Assembly (NCBI GenBank): GCA_037783545.1
Contig: JBBELK010000936.1
Span: forward strand, 434,001-498,000
Direction: 5' to 3'
From: Henricia sp. BOLD:AAB3569
Taxonomy: Eukaryota > Echinodermata > Asteroidea > Spinulosida > Echinasteridae
Length of the DNA stretch: 64,000 bases
This document shows positions 46,557 to 58,800 of this stretch, piece by piece (position 1 is the stretch's first letter; every line of letters begins with the position of its first letter). The position numbers were made by a program, and so were the translations under genes. The notes beneath the pieces are model-generated. The model ran no database searches. It had not been told where the DNA came from and was given only the letters and a program-made list of their open reading frames with translations.

Positions 46557-46621
46557 ATTAATTCGTACAAATTCCCGGCTGTGCCTTACATCACGAAAAT
46601 CGTTAAAGCACATAACATAAT

Positions 46622-46935
46622 TTGCAGTGACCCAAAATGTTACTTCATGAGTTGGCAAGAAAAACCCGACTAAAAGTGTTGATAGCAATGATATCAAGAA
46701 CTATACATGATATTTTACCGTGTAAAATGGTATACCTTTGTGGGGGAAATTGCCAACTGAAGATGCCTTTAAATTGTTTCCCCATGATTCATTCAACACA
46801 AAAAATATGCATGATTTTTAAGGTTTTCTGAAGAATTACTGCATCTATGTGGCTGGAATTTCTACAAGGCAGTTTATCAACATTATTCTTTAGTTATGTA
46901 ATGCTGTTGTTCCTGGAATTCGTTACAAACGTTTC
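46622..46935 (+). repeat. Dispersed repeat (GTTGATAGCAATGGT family), copy 2
   Basis: Best preserved copy, with GTAAAATGGTATACCTTTGT in the middle. Confidence 0.68.
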
Positions 46936-47622
46936 TTCTGCAAAGTAGTCTTGGCCCTAGATAGTGTCATTCCCAAACGTTTTGTACTTCATCCCAAGTT
47001 TGGTTGTTTTATTTCAATGGTGATTAGGCACCATACTAGATAATGCGTTCGGTAACGTTTTATATGAACGGTATTTTCGATGTCGATTGTAATGGCAGTG
47101 TGGAAATAAACGTGAATCAATTATTATACGAACACACACACTCTAAGTAAGGGTTTATAACATTAAATATTTAAAGATATACAGTCCGTGGTTCTCAGCA
47201 AATTCGATGTTTTTTTTCTCCGAACGAAATTTTAAAGCATTTACTTTATTTTAAACGAAAAAAAAATAATACTTTGTATTTTAGACATCGGCAACCCTGT
47301 GAAACACGACGTTTTTATACGGACCTTTTTCGCGCCTTGCTTAGACTTCCCGAGGTCCGACTTCGCGTGTTTGGTCTGTGGTGCGCGGCGTGCGGGGCAC
47401 CTTCTTGACTGGTGGCCTGTCAAATCTCTATTTTTTTTTCTGTCTCGGAAGACTTTCAGAGACAGAGGAAACAGAAGAAAACAGACTGAACAGGCCCCCG
47501 GTCCGGATGGCGCACTGTGCGCTGCACGTTGCAGACCAAGCACGGGAGGTTATACTTTGGCGGACCGCCAATAATTCGAAATGTTGACAGTAATTGCTCG
47601 ATAACTAAACGTTGGTCGATTT

Positions 47623-47909
47623 GTTGTTGTTGTTGTATATTTTATGGCATCTTTGGCAACTAAGGCCCTTTATGCCATCAACTATACGGTTTTTTAGCTT
47701 TAACTATACTATATTATCAACTTGAGATGACGAAGAAGGAGTTGCAGTTTTAGAAGTGGGAGGAAAACCCCCAGAGAAATGCCCCAGGGGAAAACCCACG
47801 CGGTCAAGTAGGGACTGCAAACCCAATCCACATACACGCCCCGGATTCAAACCCGGGACCCCAGAGGTGAAAGGCGAGGAAAGAACCCGTACGCCAACAC
47901 GACCGCCCC
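47623..47909 (-). mobile_element. tRNA-derived SINE with TTG-repeat tail, copy 1
   Basis: On the minus strand a tRNA-like head with B box GGTTTGAATCC, body GGGTTTTCCCCTGGGGCATT, tail of CAA/TTG repeats. Flanked by the 12-bp duplication GTTGGTCGATTT (47611-47622 and 47910-47921). Confidence 0.88.
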
Positions 47910-48118
47910 GTTGGTCGATTTTTCGGTGATGTCTTATTTGAAAGCAAAACTAATATATATATTTCAAGAAAATTATCAATTAAAAAAAAACTTTTTATTT
48001 TTCGAGGTGTCACACCCAAAACGCATGGACTGTATATCTTTAATGCCATCTTGCCTCCATATACATTTATAATAATTACAATATTTACTTTCATTTTATC
48101 GCTATTTACACAAATATA

Positions 48119-48735
48119 CACTCGACCAAAAAAGTTCTGTCACCAGTAAGACATTTGTAGATATTTATTATGAAATTGGATTTAATGTAGGAAAATAATA
48201 TATCAAATTTTAGCTGAACATATCACTCAAAGGAATAGAGCTCAACGGAGTCCATGATGGCAAGCTTCACGGAACAGGAATGCAACAAAGGAGTGTGGGG
48301 TCAGAATGAAAAACACAAAAAAACAACGATGTCAACTTTATTGCACTCAAGCAAGGGGAGTTACAGTTCAGTATTTTGCTTCCACCATACATAATGCAAT
48401 GGCACGATTCAGATTGAACAATTTAACCATTTTGATTTGGATGTTTTTGACAAGACATTGATAAATCCAAACTCACTTAAAAATTTCCTAATCGTCTACA
48501 CACAAATTGCCCAAATCACAAGTTGCATTGTTCTTTGGTGTTTTTTATTCAGACCCCGCACTCCTTTGTTGCATTCCTGTTCAGTGAAGCTTGCCATCAT
48601 GATCTCTCTTGAGCTCTATTCCTTTGAGGGATATGTTCAGCTAAAATTTGATATATTATTTTCCTACATTAAATCCAATTTAATAATAAATATCTATAAA
48701 TGTCTTACTGGTGACAGAACTTTTTTGGTCGAGTG
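48119..48735. mobile_element. Long-TIR MITE, TA-flanked, copy 2
   Basis: 617 bp, same family as 28047-28633, with termini CACTCGACCAAAAAAGTTCT and inverse and TA on both sides. Confidence 0.85.
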
Positions 48736-49199
48736 TACATAACACATTATACTGTCGGCATTCAATTCACACATCACTTTTGCTAATACACGATGACGCC
48801 TGTCATCAGCTATACATTACTATACTCACAAAAATAAACATTTCTTCAATGTAATTATTTGGATAAAACAATATCATATAGAATATTTAATAAATAATAT
48901 ATTTAATATATCATGTCAATCCCTGAATGTGGAGAATGCTTAGGACAGGAAAATCTGGTAGAATAATGGCGTTGTTTTTAACGTAAAAGAGGAATTCTCA
49001 TGAGGTTCTTTCATGTTTTTTTCTCCTCAGTTTGGTGAATGCGGTGTATGTATGGGTTAGTATAAATGATAGGATATTTTTATACAATTATGCGTTTGTC
49101 TTTGAATGTATGCGTTTGAAACAATGACAAACACCTTTACATGCAAAAACACCCAACAAGCAGCAATGTTAGGTTAAAATTACTTGTCAATATTTCCCA

Positions 49200-49485
49200 A
49201 GCGTCTTGAGATTTTGATACCGTATCAGATATTTCTCATTAACATTCTGAAATTTCGCGCTCTCCATCCGTATTTAAAAGGATATCTTAAAAACAAAAAC
49301 CGATGTTTTGTAAATTAATTTATCCGGTTAAAAGCAGTGCAGTGATTACACCACCCTTTTTGCTTCCACATCCAAATTAACGCAGATTTCCTGTTTTTGC
49401 CCAACGGGTAGTATTTTGGGGAGGTATTTTATATGATTGTTAGGTTAAAACGAAATCTATTTTCTGGAAAATCTAGACATTTCCT
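49200..49485 (+). mobile_element. TTAA-type MITE, AGGAGCGTG family, copy 4 (left end lost)
   Basis: Shares GAGATTTTGATACC and GGGGAGGTATTTTATATG; right TTAA at 49486-49489, left tip not recognisable. Confidence 0.65.
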
Positions 49486-49700
49486 TTAACAGACATTTTC
49501 AATATGCATGCTGAAATGTTGATGGAAGATATGTTTTACCCTGATTCACAGTAATTATATCAAGTGTGCTTATTTGACAAGTGAATACATTTTAACCACT
49601 GCTGTGAATTGGTCGGTATGGACTTGCACAAATCCCCTGTCCCCTCCCTCTCCCGGAAAAAAAAATCGTTGTTAAGTGACAAGCAAGCTTTTGGCGGGCT

Positions 49701-49841
49701 TTATGGATTCCACATTCGGTCCTGCAGCACCTCGTTGTTAGGTGCAGCCTCGTCCCAGAACTTCCAGACTCTATTGGCTCCCACATCAGCCACATACACG
49801 GCTCCGGAATGCACAGCCAAATCGTGCGGCTCAATAAATTG
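49701..49841 (-). CDS. PAL: PAL exon: third zinc-ligand histidine and stop
   Basis: QFIEPHDLAVHSGAVYVADV, GANRVWKFWDE, then a short tail and TAA at 49703-49701. His-Asp of EPHD aligns with zinc ligand His786 and Asp787. The residue two before the His is Glu, where vertebrates have Met784. The tail lacks the membrane helix and cytosolic domain of vertebrate PAM. Confidence 0.9.
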   Translation of the reverse strand, partial: QFIEPHDLAVHSGAVYVADVGANRVWKFWDEAAPNNEVLQDRMWNP

Positions 49842-52800
49842 CTGAAATAATAATAAAAATAAAAATAATAAAACAAAAATAAAAATAAAAATTATTCGAT
49901 AAACTTGTTTGCCATGTGCCGATGTCCCAGGATTTAACTTCTGTTATCCGTAAAAGTTGTCTGGCGAAACGAGTACCATAGGACAAGCACTATACTCGGA
50001 CAAGTTAAATCTATCGAATGGTAAAAATAAGCAGTTTGGGCACGAATAATTCAAGCCATGCAGTTCATTCCAAATACATCCCATAGACATTTTAGTTGGG
50101 GTAGGCCTACCGTGGCCGAGTGGTTTGGGTCATTAACTTGCAACATTCAGGTGTAATCTCGGTGTTGCTGATCGATACCCGGTCATAGTACCTGTGCCCT
50201 TGAGCAAGGCGTCATCCAAAATTGCTCCATGTTTAGAAAGCCCCTCCAGGCGTTTTCATGCAGTATAAAAAATTTCTGAAGATTCTGAAGAAGGGATGTT
50301 GGTCAAGCGTGTTGTGTAACACACTTTTAAACAATCCCAGAGCACTCGCTCGTGAAGAGTAAAGGGATTTCCTAGTGTCTGGCCGTCGGCTGCCAATGAC
50401 ACCACTCATAATCTCGATGTTTTAGGTGGAACACTGTCTTGTACAGTGGGGCCGTAAAAACTGGCCACTATAAACAGGTGGCCTCTTTATACAGGTTGCT
50501 TAAGCATTATACACATGACAATTGGGACTGGCTGAGATGGGTGGCCACTATAAACAGGTGGCCTCTTTATAGAGGTTGCTTAAGCATTATACACATGACA
50601 ATTCATCTTGCAACAGTGCCCCTTTAACGCACGCCCTAACTCCTGCGTACAGTGGCCCTGTTGAAAAAGGCCCCATTTGGCGGTGGGACTAGCGACAGAA
50701 ATCTTGTCGCCTCTGCTGGACCAATCAGGACGCTTGTAGTGCATTGCAGCACGATTGCAGGCATTCAAATGTAACGCGCGCAGATTGTAAACACCGTGCA
50801 TGCATGTGATACATGTACTCGGTAATGCTAACCGTTGTCCGCGTCGGCGATTGGCTGCTATTTAAAGCATATTGGGGAATCCGTTCCATTACATTCGTCA
50901 GCATGCATCCCTGTTATTAATTTGAAAAACTGCGGAGTAAATAAGGTTCGTCGTTTGAAAGTTTGGTAGGAATGGGACAGTCATAAGGAACGGAACCCAA
51001 TACAATTTCTGGAAAGTATAGAAATTGTTTCTTTTCGGCATAACATGACCGAATTGATTAAATTACATCAAAATGACTCGGGCGTGAGTTGGCTCAAGAC
51101 AACAGCCGGCTCGCTCCACAGATTTGCGTGTATTTCCTCAGGGTATTGTCACGTCGCTTTGCAGAGTAGAAATTCCCTGAGATCTCAGGATGATGACAAT
51201 TAGGACTGGCTGAGATGGGTGGCCACTATAAACAGGTGGCCTCTTTATAGAGGTTGCTTAAGCATTATACACATGGCATTTTGGACTAGCTGAAATGGGT
51301 GGCCACTATAAACAGGTGGCCTCTTTATCAAGGTGGCCTTAATAGCAGGTTTAACTGTATTATTAGCTTCATGCAGTTCAGCCTATGAATTTTTCTTCAC
51401 CGGAACATCATGCTTGTATTAATTTCAGAGAAGTGTTCTCTAAATGCATGCGCATACCATAGCCAACCAAACCACACAAGGTGCTTATTGTACCTGTCTG
51501 TCAGCGACTGGGCGGTTCCAGGTGGACAGAATTCTGCCGGTGTCCAGATCGATTGTGAAACCCTGCGTTGGGTAATATTCGTCATCCGTCGGTCCATTGA
51601 CGGCGTACAACACATCTATCAAATCAAAATGAAACAGTTGCTAAATACTGCATTGATTGAAATAATTTGTACATCTGATTAAGGGGAAAATATAGGAGAT
51701 TCAATTGACATTGCTTTGATGTTATCAACGAATGTATTAAATACTTTTCCAGTAGGCGAGAAACCATGGATAACACGACCAATAGACTACTAAAGTTTGA
51801 CGTCAGTTGCCGGGGTAAGTGGGTCTGAACATTCGCTGGTAATTATATAAAATATCCATTGCTAAAGCGCAGGGAAACAGTTCACCGGTTTTAATGTAGA
51901 TCCAGTAACATTGGCAACACACATATTAGTAGTACATTTTGGTAATGGGAGCAAAATGGTGATTTTTCATCCGAGTGGTGTATTTGTTAAATTTCGTTTA
52001 TGTATTCGCACGTCGAAATGAAAAACCATTTTACAAACACTGGAATTATGCGTTTCAGAGTCCAATGATTTATTAATATAATCCAACAAATGATTAGCAA
52101 AACTTCGTCAACTTAATTAAATATCTTTATCAGTTGGTCCCTCTGTACTAAGATTTATATGGAACAACGAAGGACCAACTGATAACTCACATGTAGCTAA
52201 CAGTCTGGTTTATCAATAAAACCCCATTATCACAAAATGGAACAAATCGGATAAACAAGAATCAAAACACATGAAGGGTTTTCTTAAACCTCTAAAGGCA
52301 TTTGAAAATAGGACTGCAATAACTTAGGAGAGTTGTTTTTGTGGGGCCAAACCGCCACAAGACAGAATACAGCAATATAACAAACTTGATACTAGGACTA
52401 TTTTGCATTTTTTAAAAATGAATAACCATACAACCGTGAAATGTTATCTTTTATATATTAATTTAAATACTTGTATAGACTCAAGACACATGTTAACTTT
52501 TCTGACCCGGCTCTGAACTGAAGTCGCATCTCAAGTACACTTTCTAAAAACGAAATAATTATGTTCAGCCACCATAATGATTAAAGAACATGCCAGACCC
52601 AACAGGAGAAAAAACAACCGTGACATCATGGCAGGAGGGGTGGGAGGTGGAGAAGTTTTTGTTCTACAAGACGTCAGATCAGAGGGTAGTCAGAAAAAAG
52701 AGCGAACCACGTCGCAGCGACATTTACATAGGCTGAACCAAGAATCATTGAACCGTGAACCCATATGGTACTGCATTGCTAGGCTGCACCCATGACAAAA

Positions 52801-55800
52801 GAACTTGACAAAGAATGGTTGTGAAGGAGACATACGAAAGGGTGCAATCGGAAAAGGTCTCGGAATAGACTACTAAAGTGAAAACGTCACCCTTTGTGTG
52901 TTGCCATGGTTTTTGGGTCTACACTAAAACCAGTGAACTGTTTCCCTGCGCTATACCAATGCACGTTTCAGATTACCAGCGAGTGTTTAGACCCAATTAC
53001 CATGGCAACTGACGTCACACTTTAGTAGTCTATTGCAAACACACAGATCGACGCACTCTCCATAAATCTGATTAATATTCATTAATCTCGTATTTACTAG
53101 CTCCTCACCTTCATCCTTGTCGTAAGCAATGGCGAATATTCTGCCGCCAAAATCCTCGCTGGTAATCTGTCGCCGGTACTCGCCGGTCGTGCTGTTAAAG
53201 CACACGATGCGGCCATGTTCGCGGTCCGCCACGCACAGCAACTGGCGCCCTTCGGCCAGGGCTAGGCTATGAGGTATGTCAAAGGTACGCAGCTCGTCCG
53301 GTTGGTCCGGACCTAGTCAAAGAGAAAAAAAATAGAATACACTCTTCAAAACAGGAACGAACATTTTCTCAAAACATTAATTCTTGACCATGTACAGAAG
53401 TCCGTTGAATACAGTGAGCTTGTGGATCGACCAATCACTTTGGAATCGCCTTCAGGACTGTTCCGCTTCAGTGATTTCGTCTAGATCCAAGTGACATGTT
53501 TGAACAAAAAGATTTCCTCAGCAAAGAAATGTGACACTTCCTGTTTCTGGGAGAATCCTGTAGGTAAGAGTTCTGAGATACCGACTTTGTTTGGTTTTCA
53601 TCCTTAATAAACCTGTGTGGGATATGATCTGACCTCTAGAGTATTGCGTCTCAAAAACTGCTACAAATTCTCAGGAAGCACTTCATGCAGAGTGGCGCAC
53701 CCTGTCTCAGCGGCTCTTACAGAAGCTGGTGCAGTCAGCCATGCCCCAAGAGATGTTCATACACATTACTGACTGATAAAATAAGCTTTATCTATCTGTA
53801 ATCAGCCTCTTTGATCTTTAGGTCCGAGTATGATTTGCGGGTTTATTTTGTGACGAGTATAATATAGTTTACTTTTTAATTCCATGTAGGCCTACATGTA
53901 ACAACAAACAATTAAAGCGCCCTCTATACTGCCATTTTGACAACAATTCCAGTCCCATAATGCGAAAATGTGAAGCAGTGGCAAAAGTGACTCAAGGTGT
54001 CTCGAGATGTGTTTTCGTGAGCATAACCAGAAACACCTTTCTGACTACAAATTTGATTCAACCAACGATCATGTCTGGTCGTCAGCAACATGCAAGGATT
54101 GTTCACTGGATAAATTAATTATAAGTTCCCGTACATATTTTTCGCTATGGTCGCCAAAACATGCTATTGGCAGCGGTCTCTTGGTTCTAAGAAAGACACA
54201 ATCACTTAACTTACTGGAAGGGGCCGTTATTTCCATGAGAACGGAACCATTCTGTGCAAACTTCAATACGCGACTGTTGCAGTACCTGTCAAGTAAGACA
54301 AAAAAGTTCACAATGACGTTGCTCAGCTCGGCGAGAAAGACCATTTCTGATTGGCTGAGAAAAGTTGCAGATTAATATTCTTGCCTGTGATTGGTCAATG
54401 AGGGGGTGCTTTATACGATGGACTCCGGGGAAGGACTTGCAGGATATAAAATAAAGAAAGTCCCATTCGCGGAAGTTTCGAATGGAAATGGCTAATGCGA
54501 ACACAACTTAATAAAATTTCATAAAGTTGTTTAGCACAAAAATGTCCTTAGCACAACATTTATTTGCTTAAAAAAAGAGAATGAGTTACCGACGAAAATC
54601 GTACATGATGTCACTGCGTGTGTATTACAACTGACTGGTATTTTGTCAAGAATATAAGTTGACATGCAATTTTTACTGGTAACCCAAAATTGTCATAAAA
54701 GCAATGTTATTGCAAAACGGTCCTTTCTGTGAATATAGAGGTGTCACATTAATGGTGTGTTTTACCCGTCGGCAACAAAGAAATTCCCCGTTTTGCTATC
54801 GACGGCCACGTCTGTTGGCTGGCAGAAATGCTTCCAGTCGGATCCGGGCTGGAACCGCTTGCCGAGTACCAGCGTCGGTTTCAAGCTGTCTGGCGGGAAC
54901 TTGAAGACTTGATGCAGGGCCACGTCAGTTAGCCACATGTTGCCCACGTGGTCGATGGTGATCCCGTGTGGCATATAAAACCTAGGCAAATGGGGGATTT
55001 ATATGCATAATGTTAGAAATCTGAGCGGAAAGTAGTTGTGTGATTCTGTGCTTTTTAGTGCGTCATTTCGCTCCAAATTCCCCACAGCGCTTTTTCTCAA
55101 AGCGACGTGCGTCGAAATTGCGCGCGAAAAGGCTCAGTGTGAACCCACCAACGTTCAAGGCGCGAACGTTCAGCCGAATGTACGTCGAACAGATTGTTGC
55201 GCCAAAACCATTGCCAAGATGGCGGCGCCCAGTGTACAGAGCCGTGATGAGGTTGCAATGTACCTTGTTGCCAGCCGAATTTTAGTGGAAATGTGCGACC
55301 TTAGCTAGCACTGATCGTGTATCGCCAATGATAAACGAACAAACCACGATGCAATCTAATAATCGTTATTTTCAAAACTGGAAACTATTATCGTCTGCTT
55401 ACCTTTCGGCCATTTTGTAACTCTACGCGCGCAATTTTAAACAGTGACTTGCGAACATCGTGAACTATCCCAAAAGTTTGTTAGCCAACGTTGGCAAACG
55501 TTGCCAACGTTTTCAAACGTTCGCATAAGTAGTACGCAGCCCTGAAATAGGTAATCTCCGTTCGATTACGAGCACCACATGTACGCACCATTTTGCTGTC
55601 GCACACGTAGGGGGCTTACGATTGTGATGCTTTAACCAATATCACATTACTCGTACTCAACACAAATAACGAAGGTCCAAATTTAACAACAGGGCTGCGT
55701 TCCACATACGCAAACGGTTCGTTCATGTTGGCGCCAACGTTTGCTCAATGTGGAATGGATCGTTTGCCAAAATACATTGTCAAGATGGCGGCCCTATCCC

Positions 55801-58800
55801 AGCAGTCGTACGGACGTTGCAATGTGGCTCTCGGCTGCTCACCAAATTTTTGAAGAAATGTGACACGTTGCTATTGATTGTGTATCGCCAGCAATAAGTG
55901 AGAAAACCACGAAATGTGCGATTTATTTGTTATTTTCCAAACTGCAAACCATAGTCTGTCATCTTTCATGTCGCGCACGCCATTTTGAAATGACTCGCGA
56001 GCATCGCGAACAACCCGCAAGTTTGTTGGCCAGCGTTCAACAATAGACAGCCGTGTGACGTGTGACGTGGTTGCCATGGCAATTGGCTCTAAACTATCAT
56101 GGCCGTCGGAAAAAGTACCATTGCAAAGCACAGGGACACGGTTCCGTGATTTTTAGTTTAGAGCCAATTGCCTAGGCAACCAACAAAAGATGACGTATCC
56201 ACTTCGACAGTCTATAGCTTTAGTTGCTGACCACATCTGATCATTGGTTGAATCAGCAATACGTCAGAAACATGTTTCTGCTTATGGTCGCCAAAACAAT
56301 CCACCAAGAATGCACGAATTCTGCGGACGACTAACTGGCACTCTGTTGGCAGAACCAACAGGACTCCCACGTACTCGCAACTGGCGCACGGTGCCTTGCG
56401 CTTGTCCTCCCAAACAATCGTGTGGACGTTTTAGGGAGGTCTAACAAAGAGAACAATATCGTCCGCGATTGGCAAGCGAACGTCCGCGATTCGCTCCTGT
56501 ACAAAACCAACGAGAGTAAGGAAAAATAGACTATGTCCAAACAAAAGAGGAACAAAGGGACGTCCGCGATTGTATGTGGATTCGCACCTGCATGCGTGTG
56601 CACCGAACTCGTGACAATCAAGTCAGTATTTCACCCCTAGACGCTGATATATATTTCCAAACTGATAAACAGCAGGTTGAATCTATATCTGAGCTATGTC
56701 TTACCAGATAACACTGTCTTGTGTCAAAAACACAAATTCGCCAAGGTTTACGAGTTTGAAGCGGCCAAGAGCTCCACTCCCCTGCGAAATCCCATTCGTT
56801 TGTCCACGATCAAACTTAGCGCTCACGTGCGGTGTACTAAAATTGTGTTCCATCATGCACTGCGCGCTGACTGCGCGCAGGGAATTGTGGGGGATTCGGA
56901 ACCGTATTAAGGCACGTATTCACCCTTTGCAAAGTGATCATCTTCGGTGCAAGCATTTGTGTTTCATTTATATCACATCTGCAAATAAGAAAATCTGACT
57001 ACAAACATAGCCATGGATTAGGATGTAACCTTACTTGCCAGCTCCCCACGAGTCCAACACATAGCCGCTATGCGGGTCCATCATCAGAACGACATCACGC
57101 TGAATTGGTCGCTTCTTCTTAAACACGTGATTACTGTCAAAATCGCTGCAGTTAAACATAAGAAGATATTGAAATAAAAATCCCCACAAATAACTATATA
57201 ACGTAAATAGGTTTAATTTCGTACGGTTATCTCCCCCCATAAGTTTGCGTTCTGGAGGAAAACAAAGGCCGACGGCTGCTGTAATTTACGTGCGGTTTAT
57301 ATCAAGCGGAGCAGGATGGTACAATCAACATGAGCAATGTTTGTTAAAAACCAACCAATGTCTACATTTTCAATCACGATACAAAACGAAACGAAACACA
57401 GCGTCTGGTGTTTTTGTCTGATTTTTATGAGTACAAATGCTTTTGAACATCAGTATATGCGTGTCGGTCTGTGAGTTTGCAAGACTGGTGAAACGCATGT
57501 TTTGTTAGTCTCGTATACCAGACCTGATGGGGATGCTCGCCCAAGAGGTTTAGACATAAATATCGGCGAAGGGCTCATCGCTAGAACCTGCGATGATTTT
57601 GGCATATCGCGTCGCACAGGTTCATAATTATGTAGTAACTGGCATATGCATCATTATGACATCGTCTTTTAATAGTCAAACAGGAGTAATGTCTTCCTTA
57701 AAGGTAGAATACATGATTGGTATCTCGAGGAATCAGAAATTTCACAGATTTACACATATCATACACAATATAAACGACGGTAGAAAACTTCCACTGAAAT
57801 GGTTTTGTCTGAAGTGCTATAATAGTCTTTGAGAAATGAGCAAAACAATTATTTTTCGCCATAAAACTCCCTCGCCCTGGACCACTTCGCCCCAAAACCA
57901 CTTCGTCCAAACACTACCTCGCCCAAGTGCCACTTCGCCCCAAAACAACTTATTTTTGCTCAGGTTGGTTTTAATCATGCATACCTTCAATCACACAGGG
58001 GGATGAAACTATTTGTAACGATTTACCAATCATGTATACTACCTCCAAACACTGATATGCTAAAATACAATAAAATATTGCCAAAGTCTAATAAAATAAG
58101 TTTATATGCGTACCCGACAACGGCTCCATTTTGTGAATGGATCTGATATGTTTAGGCTTGTGTCACCAAATCAGCGATGGCCTATACCCATGACAGGAAC
58201 AATAATATTTACCTTGACAACCAACGTCTCTCCCCACGTTGGAATGCATAGACAATTCCATGCTGGCCGGTGGCTACCCCAGCTACCTGCCCCATGCGGA
58301 GGTTCTCTCGAGGCCACCATTCCTCCGGCTCCAACCCGTTCACATCGTACGGAAGCTCATCGGCTGGTCCAGGGTAGGCCCGTACATAGCGATAGTCGCC
58401 CTGGTATGCCTGTTCGTGAACGGCCGTCAAAGAAAAATGTACAGTAATTGGTAAACACTATTCGGGCCTACAAAATAAACGGTGAGACGAACATCACGAA
58501 AAATTACAGCGAAAATTTGGATGTGTTGAGCACACTACACAAATTACAAAATTATCGTGTCGTACTATAGGGGCATCGCAAATCGGGTGTTATGGCCGAG
58601 CGGTCTAGTGCGTCGAACTTAAGTTCCTGTGCTAGTACTAGGATGTAGGTTCGATTCCGGGCCGCGACGGGTTGTGGCACCTGTGCCCTTGAGCAAGGCA
58701 CTCAACCACACTTGCTCCCATTCCTGTAATTGGCGGTCCCTCCGCTGTTGGATGTGGTAAATAAATAAATATCTTTGCAAATATTTGCGATGTCGAGAAT

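Noticed and set aside
54007-54375. 122-residue plus-strand frame
   Set aside because: Antisense to a well-supported PAL exon at 54215-54285 and without homology.
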